Below, one piece after another: positions 18,184 to 27,183 of a stretch of 64,000 nucleotides of DNA. The stretch spans positions 62,001 through 126,000 of the forward strand of contig JAMPDJ010000005.1 in the NCBI GenBank assembly GCA_023665805.1, read 5' to 3'. The position numbers were made by a program, and so were the translations under genes. This DNA is from Bacteroides sp. (GTDB taxonomy: Bacteria; Bacteroidota; Bacteroidia; Bacteroidales; Bacteroidaceae). Within the stretch, counting starts at the first letter, position 1. Each line of letters opens with the position of its first letter. The notes below the pieces were generated by a model. The model did not search any database, was not told where the DNA came from, and worked only from the letters and a program-made list of their open reading frames with translations.

Positions 18184-19482
18184 ATGAAAAACATAATCAA
18201 GTATTTGTCTGTCGCAACCCTGATGTTGCTGGTCGCTGTTCCCGCCATGGCATTCAATGCCGAGGAAGGGCTGGTCAAATTTGCCAATGAGATGGGTTTT
18301 GTGAACTTCGTCACCGAGGATGGTTGGAAGAACTTGGTAATGATAGGCATAGGTTGCTTCTTGCTATACCTGGCTATCAAGAAGGGGTTTGAGCCACTGC
18401 TGCTTTTGCCCATAGCCTTTGGCATGATTCTCACCAATCTTCCTGGTGCCGGACTGTTTGACACAGAGATGTGGAACAATGAGTTCTTGAATCCTGCCAG
18501 TCCTCATTATCACAGTTATGGCCACATCATGGCTCATGGCGGTCTGCTGGATATTCTGTATATAGGCGTGAAGGCTGGTATTTATCCCTGTCTCATCTTT
18601 TTGGGAGTTGGCGCAATGACCGATTTCGGTCCTTTGATTGCCAATCCCAAGAGCCTCCTTCTGGGGGCGGCTGCCCAGATAGGAATCTTTGCCACTTTCA
18701 TCGTTACGCAGTCAGACTTTTCCATTTGTGGCGTTACTCCCTTCGGTTTCTCCATGGAGCAGGCTGCTTCCATAGGTATCATAGGTGGTGCCGATGGTCC
18801 TACGGCCATCTTCCTGACATCCAAGTTGGCTCCCGAGTTGCTTGGCCCCATTGCTGTGGCTGCCTACAGCTACATGGCTTTGGTTCCCGTGATACAGCCT
18901 CCCATCATGCGTGCCCTTACCACCAAGAAGGAACGCCTTATACACATGTCACAGTTGCGTACCGTAAGCAAGAAGGAAAAGATAATCTTCCCCATTGTCG
19001 TAACGGTTATCGTCAGCTTGGTCGTACCCAGTTCCGCCACGCTCATCGGCTGCCTCATGCTTGGCAATCTGATGAAGGAGAGCGGCATGGTGGACCGCTT
19101 GAGCAAGACTGCGCAGAATGAGTTGAACAACATCGTGGTCATTTTCCTCGGTATTACCGTGGGTGCCACCGCCTCTGCTTCTTCGTTCCTCAACGTACAG
19201 ACCATAGGTATCCTCTGCGTTGGTATCGTGGCATTCGGAGTAGGTACTGCGTCAGGTATCCTGATGGCCAAGTGCATGAATCTCTTCCTTAAGGAGAAGA
19301 TCAATCCTCTCATCGGTTCTGCAGGTGTCAGTGCCGTTCCAATGGCTGCCCGCGTCTCACAGCAGGAGGGCCAGAAGGAAGATCGTCGCAACTTCCTGCT
19401 CATGCATGCCATGGGTCCCAATGTTGCTGGTGTCATCGGCTCTGCCGTGGCAGCAGGCATTCTGCTCAGTTTCCTTGGATAA
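18184..19482 (+). CDS. mmdB: Na+-translocating decarboxylase beta subunit
   Basis: A 432-residue integral membrane pump that decarboxylates carboxybiotin and exports Na+. Conserved stretches are [20 protein letters not shown], the Asp-containing loop [20 protein letters not shown] and [17 protein letters not shown], with about 9-11 membrane segments. The first ~22 residues look like a signal peptide ([15 protein letters not shown]), as in other Bacteroidales homologues. It is the last gene of the operon and is followed by a terminator hairpin. Confidence 0.92.
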   Translation: MKNIIKYLSVATLMLLVAVPAMAFNAEEGLVKFANEMGFVNFVTEDGWKNLVMIGIGCFLLYLAIKKGFEPLLLLPIAFGMILTNLPGAGLFDTEMWNNEFLNPASPHYHSYGHIMAHGGLLDILYIGVKAGIYPCLIFLGVGAMTDFGPLIANPKSLLLGAAAQIGIFATFIVTQSDFSICGVTPFGFSMEQAASIGIIGGADGPTAIFLTSKLAPELLGPIAVAAYSYMALVPVIQPPIMRALTTKKERLIHMSQLRTVSKKEKIIFPIVVTVIVSLVVPSSATLIGCLMLGNLMKESGMVDRLSKTAQNELNNIVVIFLGITVGATASASSFLNVQTIGILCVGIVAFGVGTASGILMAKCMNLFLKEKINPLIGSAGVSAVPMAARVSQQEGQKEDRRNFLLMHAMGPNVAGVIGSAVAAGILLSFLG

Positions 19483-19566
19483 GGTCTGATTCTACATGGT
19501 TCTTGCCCGATGGATGTCCATTGACATCTTGTGATGTCGCCGTAGGGCGAGGGCATACATTTAGTT

Positions 19567-19600
19567 ATAGGGTTGCACCGATTTGCGGTTGCAACCCTAT
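19567..19600 (+). terminator. Terminator of the mmd operon
   Basis: The arms ATAGGGTTGCA and TGCAACCCTAT form an 11-bp stem, extended inside by CCG/CGG. It begins 84 bp after mmdB and is followed by ACTTTATTAT. Confidence 0.7.
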
Positions 19601-19606
19601 ACTTTA

Positions 19607-20076
19607 TTATTGGTGTCCGGTAAAACTATCAAGCCCTATTAGGGTTTTAACCCAAATCGGTCATTAGAGCTTCAATTTGTATAAATCATCTGCTTTATAA
19701 TATTGCCTTTTCTTCCATTTTGCCCTTCTCTTCGCCGTCTTGCTTCCCGTTTGGTCTTGCCATAGCTCGCTATGCCTTCGCCAAAACGGTTGCAATACGT
19801 AAGAACATAAAGGCAAAACGGATTGGAAATCTAATGACCGATTCAGGTTTAATTTTCCTCGGACAGCCGATGTCCTGAACGTATAGTGGCTTCATTTGGA
19901 GATAAAAATGCATTAGAAGAGCCTGAATTGGTCAAATATGGCATCCTTGTTAATAAATGCCGCACGAAAGTAGAGTGTTTTGTCGGATAGCCTACGCAAT
20001 CACTGAAATAGTGGGCTTGTCAATTTGTAAAAACACTCGGAATAGCCAGTTAAACACGTTTACCGGACACCAATAA
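19607..20076. mobile_element. MITE-like non-coding element with 18-bp terminal inverted repeats
   Basis: TTATTGGTGTCCGGTAAA (19607-19624) and its exact complement (20059-20076) enclose about 434 bp with no plausible gene. Inside, a second inverted pair is found: 19647-19668 and 19830-19852 share TCTAATGACCGATT. Further in, CTTCCATTTTGCC faces TTCCAATCCGTTTTGCC in opposite orientation, and CATAGCTCGCTATG is a small palindrome. Such nested complementarity fits a miniature inverted-repeat element or the shell of a deleted insertion sequence. No transposase is visible here. The right end lies inside menE. Confidence 0.6.
19647..19852. repeat. Internal inverted repeat pair of the element
   Basis: The arm 19647-19668 is the near complement of 19830-19852 (core TCTAATGACCGATT). 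The same 23-bp unit occurs a third time at 62458-62480, so it is a dispersed repeat. Confidence 0.7.
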
Positions 20077-21108
20077 AGGCGAATGATGTTCCGCTGCTAT
20101 CTTCTGGGCACGTGCCCTGTCTGGTTTGCCCGTGGGGGTAAGTGGTAGTTCTGGTACGCGTATGATGTCCCGTGGCAACCAGTATCGGCTGTCGGGACGT
20201 TCAGGGATAGGGTATGGCAGGGTGGTGCCGGCAGGGCGAAGACGGGATAGGTCAATATCCTTGGTTGTCAGGTAGACCAAGGCCTGCCCCAATCTGGAGT
20301 CTTTGCGCCATGTCACTGCAACATGTCTCATGCCCATGCCGTGCAGCCATGCCTCCACTTCCTCGATTTGTATCTTGATTCCGCCCGAGCATACAGTGTT
20401 GTCACGCCGTCCAACGACACGGAAGCATTGGCCGGAACAGTCGAACTGCACTATGTCGTTGGTAAACAATCGCCCTGGGCACAAGGCCGGGGCATCTATT
20501 ATCAGACAACCCTCGCTGTCCTGCTCCAAGGTAATGCCCGGCAGGGGAGTGTACCAGGTTTCGCCAACGCGGCGCAGTGCTATGTGGCTGAGTGTTTCGG
20601 TCATTCCGTAACTGCTCCACACATGTATCGGCAGGGCGCACAGTTCCTGCTCCAGTTCTGGCGGTATGGCCCCTCCGCCTATGATCAGATGCCGCACGTG
20701 CCTGCACAGGGCCTCTTTCTCTTCGGGTACCTGCAATGTGTTCCACACTTGCAGTGGCACCATTGCAGCCAAGTCTATGTCGGGGCAGATGTATCGTGAT
20801 GACGGCCCGAGTGCCTGTATGTTGGCCCTGCACAGTGGGTGCCCGGACGGTTCCACGCATATCAGTCTCAGTCCGCGTTCCAAGGAACGTACCACCATCA
20901 TCTTTCCGGCTATGTAGTCCAATGACATGCACAATAGGGCACTCTCGCCCGATTTAAGATTGAGGAAGTCGCAGGTCATGCGCGCGCTGGCCAGCATGCG
21001 GCTCTTCTCAACGCGTATGAGTTTGGGCGTGCCTGTGCTGCCGCTGGTGCGCACTTCCATGGTGGAGGAGGCGTCATGCCATTGCTGCAAAAAATCGTCT
21101 ATGTTCAT
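20050..21108 (-). CDS. menE: o-Succinylbenzoate-CoA ligase
   Basis: An acyl-CoA synthetase of 352 residues, fifth step of menaquinone synthesis. It is an ANL-superfamily enzyme: P-loop RTSGSTGTPKLIRV, adenylate motif SSYGMTETLSHIAL, then VVGRRDNTVCSGGIKIQIEE and C-terminal LPLTPTGKPDRARAQKI with the catalytic Lys. It is short for the family (usually 450 or more), as in other Bacteroidetes MenE. The ATG at 21108 overlaps the menC stop by 4 nt. Odd: the last residues (LLVSGKRV) are encoded by the end of the MITE-like element, which also supplies the stop codon, so the original C-terminus has probably been replaced. The catalytic Lys lies before that point. Confidence 0.88.
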   Translation of the reverse strand: MNIDDFLQQWHDASSTMEVRTSGSTGTPKLIRVEKSRMLASARMTCDFLNLKSGESALLCMSLDYIAGKMMVVRSLERGLRLICVEPSGHPLCRANIQALGPSSRYICPDIDLAAMVPLQVWNTLQVPEEKEALCRHVRHLIIGGGAIPPELEQELCALPIHVWSSYGMTETLSHIALRRVGETWYTPLPGITLEQDSEGCLIIDAPALCPGRLFTNDIVQFDCSGQCFRVVGRRDNTVCSGGIKIQIEEVEAWLHGMGMRHVAVTWRKDSRLGQALVYLTTKDIDLSRLRPAGTTLPYPIPERPDSRYWLPRDIIRVPELPLTPTGKPDRARAQKIAAEHHSPLLVSGKRV

Positions 21109-22160
21109 TCCTCTACCGCGGCACGCCACATTTTGCTGCCGCGCAGTTCCATGTCCATCTCTATGTTGTCGGTGTAGAGCAGTCCGGTGCCCAGTCCTTG
21201 CGCCATGGTGATGCGGGGGCCGTAGACGCGTGCGGCCAGCAATGCCACGTTGCGCAGGCCTATGTTGCTCTCCAGCGCGCTGGTCATCCAAGAGGATATA
21301 CCCCTCTTGCCGGCCTCGCTCACCCATTCCATGGCTCCTGTCATGCCCCCGTGCATGGTGGGCTTCACCACTATGTATTGCGGGCGGACGGTCTCCAGCA
21401 GGAGGCGTTTCTCCTCCATGTTGTTCACGCCTATCAACTCCTCGTCCAAGGCTATGGACAGGTACTTTTCGCCACGGCTCCTTGCCTGCTCCTGCATTCG
21501 GCACAAGCGTGCCATCTCTTTCCAACGGTATGGCGCTATGGGTTGCTCTATGGAGTGGATGTCGTATCGGGCCAGTGTGGCAATCTTGTCCTCGGCCTCG
21601 GCTTCGCTCCAGGCCCCGTTGGCATCCACCCGCAGTTCCAGGGTGTGACTGCTGAAGCGTTGGCGTATGGTCTGTATCAATCTCAGTTCCTCCTCCCATT
21701 CTATGGCACCTATCTTCAGCTTGATGCAGCGGAACCCCTGGCGCAACTTCGTCTTGACCTGTGCCAGCATGTCGTCATATCCTGCCATCCACACCAGTCC
21801 GTTCATTGGGATTCCCGCCTCGGAGCGGGCGAAAGGCGTATCGTAGAGCAAGGGATTCTGCTGATAGTCGTACATGGCCGATTCCAAGGCAAACAGCAGG
21901 GCGGGGTATGGACGCAATGTCTCGACATAGTCCGGACTGCCCAAGGCCTCTTCTATGAGGCGTGCCACATCGGACATGCGGGTGTAGGCATCTCGGTCGC
22001 AGCTGAGATCCGGCAGCGGGGCGCATTCTCCCAGGCCTATTCGCCGGCCTGCATCATCGCGTATGGTGACGATGATGGCATCGTGCGTCAGATACTCTCC
22101 GCGACTGGTACGTGCCGGGCGGCGGAAATGCAGAGTGCGGTGGGAAAGGCTGATGTCCAT
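21105..22160 (-). CDS. menC: o-Succinylbenzoate synthase
   Basis: A 351-residue enolase-superfamily enzyme that dehydrates SHCHC to o-succinylbenzoate. Visible active-site parts are the acid/base Lys in CIKLKIG, metal ligands in LRVDANGAWS, SIEQP and IALDEELIG, and the second Lys in YIVVKPTMHGG. It stands 146 bp after menB in the same direction and overlaps menE by 4 nt. The dipeptide-epimerase alternative is disfavoured by the men context. Confidence 0.9.
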   Translation of the reverse strand: MDISLSHRTLHFRRPARTSRGEYLTHDAIIVTIRDDAGRRIGLGECAPLPDLSCDRDAYTRMSDVARLIEEALGSPDYVETLRPYPALLFALESAMYDYQQNPLLYDTPFARSEAGIPMNGLVWMAGYDDMLAQVKTKLRQGFRCIKLKIGAIEWEEELRLIQTIRQRFSSHTLELRVDANGAWSEAEAEDKIATLARYDIHSIEQPIAPYRWKEMARLCRMQEQARSRGEKYLSIALDEELIGVNNMEEKRLLLETVRPQYIVVKPTMHGGMTGAMEWVSEAGKRGISSWMTSALESNIGLRNVALLAARVYGPRITMAQGLGTGLLYTDNIEMDMELRGSKMWRAAVEE

Positions 22161-22306
22161 AGGTTCAGTTCTTGTATAATGAGTAGGACTTGAAAATTAC
22201 CGTGCAGTTACAAGATATGACATGATAAGCAGCAGTCGGCAATTCCTACTTACGCCTATTCATATGATTCATAATGGTGAGGTAAAGTTGCTGTACCTCA
22301 TGTGCG

Positions 22307-23149
22307 TTAGGGTATATAGGTGTCTCCCCATTCGGGTTTGCGCTTCTCCAGAAAGGCCTTTCCGCCCTCCTGTGCCTCGTCGCAAAAGTAATACAGCATG
22401 GTGGCATCGCCTGCCAGTTCCTGTATGCCTGCCTGGCCGTCCAGTTCGGCATTCAGGCCGCGCTTTATCATCCTGAGGGCGATGGGCGAGTGCTGCATCA
22501 TCTGTCTGGCCCACTCCACGGTGGTGTCCTCCAGTCGGTCATGAGGCACCACGGTGTTCACCAGCCCCATGTCCAAGGCCTCCTGCGCAGAGTAAAGACG
22601 GCACATGAACCATATTTCGCGAGCCTTCTTCTGTCCCACGATGCGCGCCAGATAGCTGGAGCCGAAGCTGCCCACCTTTGGGCCGGTCTGTCCGAAGCGC
22701 GCATTGTCCGCGGCTATGGTCAGGTCGCACACCACGTGTAGCACGTGCCCGCCTCCCACGGCAAAGCCGTTGACCATGGCTATCACGGGTTTTGGGATGG
22801 AGCGGATTTGCCTTTGCACGTCCAGTACGGACAGGCGCGGCACTCCGTCCTCGCCTATGTATCCTCCGCGTCCTTTCACGTTCATGTCTCCTCCCGAGCA
22901 GAAGGCGTTCGTCCGCATCCATTCCTCGCTGGTCTGCCCCTCGAGGCGCGGGGAGTCCGCCCCGGTCAGTATCACTACCCTTACCGATGCCGAGTCGCGG
23001 CAATATCGCATGGCATCGCTCATCTCCCAGGTGGTGAGCGGTGTGAATGCGTTTCTCACGTGTGGACGGTTTATGGTGATGCGTGCTATGCCCTCCCATT
23101 CGTCCAGGAGTATTTCGCGATACTCCTTAACGGTCTTCCATTGTCTCAT
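22307..23149 (-). CDS. menB: 1,4-Dihydroxy-2-naphthoyl-CoA synthase
   Basis: A crotonase-fold ring-closing enzyme of 280 residues. MenB-specific features are [14 protein letters not shown], the long [16 protein letters not shown] loop, [20 protein letters not shown] (oxyanion hole), and the C-terminal [20 protein letters not shown] that MenB proteins share almost invariantly. Its 5' end overlaps menD by 23 bp, which suggests translational coupling. Confidence 0.95.
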   Translation of the reverse strand: MRQWKTVKEYREILLDEWEGIARITINRPHVRNAFTPLTTWEMSDAMRYCRDSASVRVVILTGADSPRLEGQTSEEWMRTNAFCSGGDMNVKGRGGYIGEDGVPRLSVLDVQRQIRSIPKPVIAMVNGFAVGGGHVLHVVCDLTIAADNARFGQTGPKVGSFGSSYLARIVGQKKAREIWFMCRLYSAQEALDMGLVNTVVPHDRLEDTTVEWARQMMQHSPIALRMIKRGLNAELDGQAGIQELAGDATMLYYFCDEAQEGGKAFLEKRKPEWGDTYIP

Positions 23150-24725
23150 CGTATAGTATTATTTCCAGTAAAGAAGTTTCTTTCGTGTGCACGAAGGTCT
23201 CCAGCTGTTCCGTGCCCCGGAGATAGATCAGTCCGTGCTGCAATGCCGTGTGGCTGGCGCTTAACCCGTGCGTGCCCATGATGGCCTGACGGCTGCTTGC
23301 CGGAGCGGAAGGCAGGGGCAGGGTGTGGAATATGCTGCCACCGCCGTCGTTCAGCAGCAGTATGTGCAGATTTTGGGGCAGGGGTGATGTCCACAGGGCG
23401 TTGCGGTCGTAGAAGAAGGCCAGGTCTCCGGTGATGACGTATGTCTGCCTTCCGGGGCGGGCCAGAGCGTAACCTACGGCCGTGGAGAGCGACCCCTCTA
23501 TGCCGTTGATGCCTCGATTGCACAGTATGACCGGGGCGCAGGCTTGTGCCGTGTGGCGGCGCCATCTGTCCATGGCCGCCTGTGCCAGACGTACGGTGGA
23601 ACTGTTGGCCAGATGCACGGCGGCACCCTCGGGCAGCAAGGAGAAGAAGGTCTCCAGCAATTCCGTGCGGTAGTCCGTTGGTTCGGCCTCGGTCATGGGC
23701 AGCATGGCAGGCCGGCACTGCGGGCATCCGTATTCCATCAAGTCGTGCAGAAATTCGGTGGCAGTGGCTTGTACGGCCATGGTCTGGCAGCAAAAGAGGT
23801 CGGCCACCGCACCGTCCGTGCTCACGTGCCAGTGTTCTGCCGGGCGGTGCGTGCGGAAGAACCGTTTCAGTTCCTTGCTTATCATGTGTCCGCCCAGGGT
23901 TATCACCCTTTCTGCCGGTTCCATTTCCGACCAGTCTATCAGAACCGGATTCACGTAGTATTGCGGAGGAATGTTGCTGAGGCTCTCGGCTATGATGGTA
24001 AAGTGTCGTGAGATACGTGACAGTATATCGTTGTCCGGCACCTCCTCAGGTGCCATCTGTCCGCAAAGGATGATGGTATGCCCGTGGGCGAAGGTTCCTC
24101 CCTCGTGGGCGTAGTCGATGCAGGAATGAGACAGAGCCGCGGAGCACTCGTGTGTGCAGTTCCTCAGACGTATGACTCTGGCCTCGGGGAGATGTCCTGT
24201 AGTGAATTCGTATATGGGTTCACCCACAGGCAGGTTGATGTGCACCGGGCCTCGTGGCTGTCTGGCGGTGCAGCACAGCATGGCCTCGTTCAGCAGCCTG
24301 TTGGCATGCCAAAGGTTGTCCTCGGGAAGATCTGCGCACATCCTCACCATTCGTCCCAAGGCTCCTGCCTGTGGCATCGTCTGCCCGTCCATCTGCCCTA
24401 TCCAGGCTCCTGGGCGGTCTGCCGAGATGAACACCACCGGCACCTGTCGGTAGTAGGCTTCGCATGCCGCGGGATGGAGGTTGGCCAGGGCGGAACCGCT
24501 GGTCACCACCACCGCCACCGCCCTGTCTGTGGCATCGGCCATGCCTATGGCCATGAAACCTGCGCACCGTTCGTCCGTGGCGGTATGCGTGCGGAATTCC
24601 GGAATCTGGCATACGCTGTGCACTATGCCCGCATCGCGGCTGCCGGGGCACAGCACTATGTCGCGCACGCCGTGATGCAGCAGCAGGGCGAGGGTTTCGG
24701 TTATGATGGGATTGGAACTGAGCAT
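23127..24725 (-). CDS. menD: 2-Succinyl-5-enolpyruvyl-6-hydroxy-3-cyclohexene-1-carboxylate synthase
   Basis: A thiamine-diphosphate enzyme of 532 residues that joins isochorismate and 2-oxoglutarate. The N-terminal [20 protein letters not shown] carries the conserved [22 protein letters not shown] holds the cofactor-activating Glu; the C-terminal binding motif is [15 protein letters not shown], and [18 protein letters not shown] is also typical. It sits 24 bp after menF. Several GC-rich ORFs on the other strand are shadows. Confidence 0.93.
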   Translation of the reverse strand: MLSSNPIITETLALLLHHGVRDIVLCPGSRDAGIVHSVCQIPEFRTHTATDERCAGFMAIGMADATDRAVAVVVTSGSALANLHPAACEAYYRQVPVVFISADRPGAWIGQMDGQTMPQAGALGRMVRMCADLPEDNLWHANRLLNEAMLCCTARQPRGPVHINLPVGEPIYEFTTGHLPEARVIRLRNCTHECSAALSHSCIDYAHEGGTFAHGHTIILCGQMAPEEVPDNDILSRISRHFTIIAESLSNIPPQYYVNPVLIDWSEMEPAERVITLGGHMISKELKRFFRTHRPAEHWHVSTDGAVADLFCCQTMAVQATATEFLHDLMEYGCPQCRPAMLPMTEAEPTDYRTELLETFFSLLPEGAAVHLANSSTVRLAQAAMDRWRRHTAQACAPVILCNRGINGIEGSLSTAVGYALARPGRQTYVITGDLAFFYDRNALWTSPLPQNLHILLLNDGGGSIFHTLPLPSAPASSRQAIMGTHGLSASHTALQHGLIYLRGTEQLETFVHTKETSLLEIILYDETMEDR

Positions 24726-24749
24726 GACGTTGTCGGAATGGTGTGGTAC

Positions 24750-25976
24750 CTATTTTCGGAATACCGGAATGGAGGCCAAAGTCCCTAACTTGGCTTTCAC
24801 CTCGTCTTTTTCCTCAATGAAGCGGCTGTCCGCCGTGATGCCTCCCCCGGCAAAGAACAGGGCCTTGCCTCCGGGGCGCATTTGCGCGCAACGCAGGTTC
24901 ACGTAGATGTTGGTTTCCGCCCTCAGGTTCAGTGGTCCGAGAAACCCTCCGTAGTACATGCGCTTGTTGCGTTCGAATAGGCGGATGAAGTTTCTGGCCT
25001 CCTCCTTAGGCAGGCCGCAGATGGCCGGCGTGGGATGCAGGAGGTCGAGGATTTGCAGCGGAGAGGTCTCTGTGGGCAGTTGGAAAGTGTAGTCGGTTCG
25101 CAGGTGAAACAGGTGTCCCGCCCTGGATGTATAGGGGCCTTTTCGTATGAACCTGGCCCCCAGCCCTTGCAATTGCCCCTCTATGTAGTCGGAGACTATG
25201 CGCTGCTCGTTGATGGTCTTTGCATTCCATTCTCCCTCCTCCCACATACGGGTTCCGGCCAGGGACATGGTGTGCCATTTCCGGCCATACCCCTCGAGAA
25301 GCAGTTCGGGAGTGCATCCGAACCAGCGGCCTCCGCGGCGCGTGTACACCAGATACACCATGGAGTTGGGGAAGAGCTTCGCGGCATGCACGAACAGTTC
25401 GTCCTCGCCTCCGCTGCCGTCCCAGTCCTTCAACTGCGAGAAGGACAGGACCAGCTTCTGGAAGTTTCCCCGGTCCAACTGGTTCTTGAATGAGCGGAAA
25501 GCCACCTTGTAGGCATCGCTCCCGTCTATGGGTGCCGTGCGGTCGTCTATCTCTATGGCCGAGAGAACTGTGCGGCGGGTGCGGTTCAGTCCGCGTGTTT
25601 CCTCCTCGATAAGTTCCCATCCCCTTACGGCCACATCCGGGCGTATCAGCAGGGCGGGAGTCTTGGACGTGACGATAAACGGGGCGAAGACAAAGCCGGA
25701 GGGAACATCATTGCCTCCTCCTGTGCCGGTATTTGCCGGTCCATGTGGATAGTGTCGCATGTCCACGGCCTCGGCCTCTCCTTCGGTCTGCAACACCAGA
25801 TGCGGCTCCCGTTCTCCCGGGAATCTGTACAGGGCAAAATCCAGCCCGCTGTCCAGCAGTCTTCTAACACACTTTACTGTCACTGTATATATTATATATA
25901 ATAAGGTATGGTTTTTGCTGTTGATGGACGTTTCGTTGAACCATTTTGGCGAGGCGGACGGCTTGACCTTTGCCAT
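24750..25976 (-). CDS. menF: Isochorismate synthase
   Basis: A chorismate-binding-fold enzyme, 408 residues from the chosen start, that isomerises chorismate to isochorismate as entry to menaquinone synthesis. The conserved core includes FQKLVLSFSQ (catalytic Lys), FGCTPELLLEG, HTMSLAGTRMW, TINEQRIVSDYI, LHPTPAICGLPKEEA and YYGGFLGPLN. The ATG at 25976 lies about 24 nt after the predicted transcription start from the TACATTTG element. A GTG about 30 codons further in (VTVKCVRRLL) would also give a family-like N-terminus. The longer ORF up to 26105 contains the promoter and is rejected. It is the first gene of the men operon. Confidence 0.88.
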   Translation of the reverse strand: MAKVKPSASPKWFNETSINSKNHTLLYIIYTVTVKCVRRLLDSGLDFALYRFPGEREPHLVLQTEGEAEAVDMRHYPHGPANTGTGGGNDVPSGFVFAPFIVTSKTPALLIRPDVAVRGWELIEEETRGLNRTRRTVLSAIEIDDRTAPIDGSDAYKVAFRSFKNQLDRGNFQKLVLSFSQLKDWDGSGGEDELFVHAAKLFPNSMVYLVYTRRGGRWFGCTPELLLEGYGRKWHTMSLAGTRMWEEGEWNAKTINEQRIVSDYIEGQLQGLGARFIRKGPYTSRAGHLFHLRTDYTFQLPTETSPLQILDLLHPTPAICGLPKEEARNFIRLFERNKRMYYGGFLGPLNLRAETNIYVNLRCAQMRPGGKALFFAGGGITADSRFIEEKDEVKAKLGTLASIPVFRK

Positions 25977-26006
25977 GCTGGTGGAACGAATGACGTATTC
26001 CGATTG

Positions 26007-26014
26007 CAAATGTA
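26007..26014 (-). promoter_or_regulatory. -7 element of the men operon promoter
   Basis: TACATTTG on the minus strand, 31 nt upstream of menF. Confidence 0.5.
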
Positions 26015-26140
26015 GGCCTTTTTTATGAAAGAAAGACGTGCGTGGGCACATTAAATGCCGTTTAGCCGGAATAGGACGTTGGAATCCCATTCCAATTAGT
26101 TTCATTATTGCATCCGTGATGCCTTTGCCGAACCAATCCG

Positions 26141-26233
26141 CAGGCTCCAGACAATACTATTGTCAAACGGGCGACAATAGTATTGTCTGGAGCCTGACCA
26201 TAGTATTGTCAAGGTCTCGTCCATACTATTGTC
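26141..26233. repeat. Palindrome cluster with four copies of a TA(C/G)TATTGTC motif
   Basis: The arms 26141-26164 and 26173-26196 are perfectly complementary over 24 bp (loop AAACGGGC). Each arm contains a smaller palindrome, GACAATACTATTGTC or GACAATAGTATTGTC. Two more half-copies follow at 26200-26210 (ATAGTATTGTC) and 26223-26233 (ATACTATTGTC). It lies between the divergent men and peptide operons, 150-180 bp upstream of the latter's promoter. It could be an operator array, an orphan terminator or an insertion scar. Confidence 0.75.
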
Positions 26234-26388
26234 GGTGTGACAGCGATACGACGACAACCAACGTCAAGTCATTGCCATTGGGTTGTGGCTTCCCGTATGT
26301 GTGGTTTTCAACTGCAATATCCAAATCAAACCCAGATGATGAATCTGACACCGAAAAACGATTTTTTAATCATATTATTCTATTTATT
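26234..26388. other. AT-rich spacer between palindrome cluster and peptide-locus promoter
   Basis: No gene is supported. One ORF crosses this region (26038-26520) but it runs through the palindromes and the promoter and has no family features. The AT content rises here, marking the left edge of the peptide locus. Confidence 0.5.
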
Positions 26389-26419
26389 TTTGCAAATATA
26401 GAAAAAGATTGTATATTTG
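26389..26419 (+). promoter_or_regulatory. Promoter of the peptide (RiPP) locus
   Basis: TTTG (26389-26392), 19 nt, then TATATTTG (26412-26419): a near-consensus Bacteroidetes promoter. It leaves a leader of about 140 nt before the first gene. Confidence 0.75.
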
Positions 26420-26565
26420 TGGCACCTAAATCTAATAAAATAACACATTTGAATCGATACATTCGTTATTTATCTTTAGCGGTGGACAACAATTTCGGCG
26501 GATGTAATGAACACAATTAAAGCCGTATTGGGAAGAATCAAAAATGTTATATGCCAAGATAAATT

Positions 26566-27180
26566 ATGGATGTGAATCAACGTATATCAAACCATTTGAT
26601 ATTAAAAAGTCTCGAACTACGGGACATCAGTCTTTACCACGGCAAGATGGGCCTTGTGTTGGCGCAGTATCTCTATGCACGTCAATCAGGACAGGGGCAT
26701 GTCAGCGATTTTGCATGGGATTTGCTTCAAGAGGTTTATGAGGTAGTGAATGAAACGCTCCCGATAGGTTTGGAATATGGACTCTCTGGTATCGGCTATG
26801 GAGTAAGCCTGTTAAGAAAATACGGAATACTTGATTGCGACTTGGATGATGTGCTTTGCAGTATTGATCGGAAAATCATGTCCTATGACCCTCGTCGTAT
26901 GGAAGACTTCTCATATAGAAATGGAATCTGGGGAGTGTATTGCTATATTCGTTTGCGAATGGAAACAGAGGGCAGAGTCAACTCTTTCGATTCACAGTAT
27001 CTTCAGGAACTTCAACAAGCATTAGTGCTAATGCCTGCCTTTCGTAAGGGCATACCATATAGAGCGATTTGGGAAGATTTACAGGCACCCGAATGGAAAT
27101 TTCCTGAGTTCCATGACAAACCAATTGGAATAGATGGCGGCCTTGCCTATTTCCTCGTCAGCAACCTTAATCTTGATTGA
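26566..27180 (+). CDS. LanC-like helical protein of the GG-Bacteroidales peptide locus
   Basis: 204 residues, no signal peptide. Two stretches, ISLYHGKMGLVLAQYLYARQ and LPIGLEYGLSGIGYGVSLL, recall the repeated Gly-rich helices of the LanC-like alpha toroid and proteins often found beside GG-leader peptides in Bacteroidales. The zinc ligands of true lanthionine cyclases (the Cys and CysHis motifs) are absent, so cyclase activity is unlikely; a scaffold or peptide-binding role is a guess. It begins the operon and ends 4 nt before the glycosyltransferase gene. The AT content is clearly higher than in the men genes, as in the next three genes. The family call comes from remembered sequence patterns. 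Confidence 0.6.
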   Translation: MDVNQRISNHLILKSLELRDISLYHGKMGLVLAQYLYARQSGQGHVSDFAWDLLQEVYEVVNETLPIGLEYGLSGIGYGVSLLRKYGILDCDLDDVLCSIDRKIMSYDPRRMEDFSYRNGIWGVYCYIRLRMETEGRVNSFDSQYLQELQQALVLMPAFRKGIPYRAIWEDLQAPEWKFPEFHDKPIGIDGGLAYFLVSNLNLD

Positions 27181-27183
27181 AAC

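Noticed and set aside
21109..21699. N-terminal extension of the menE frame by almost 200 codons
   Set aside because: It lies in the menC gene and reads as low-complexity Arg/Gly/His; the ATG at 21108 starts the family sequence.
26038..26520. 160-codon ORF between menF and the peptide locus
   Set aside because: It runs through the 24-bp palindrome and the consensus promoter, has no family features and no start context.
26566..27180. Lanthionine cyclase and hence a lanthipeptide locus
   Set aside because: The zinc-binding Cys/His motifs are missing and there is no dehydratase; disulfides explain the Cys pattern and the VKOR gene better.
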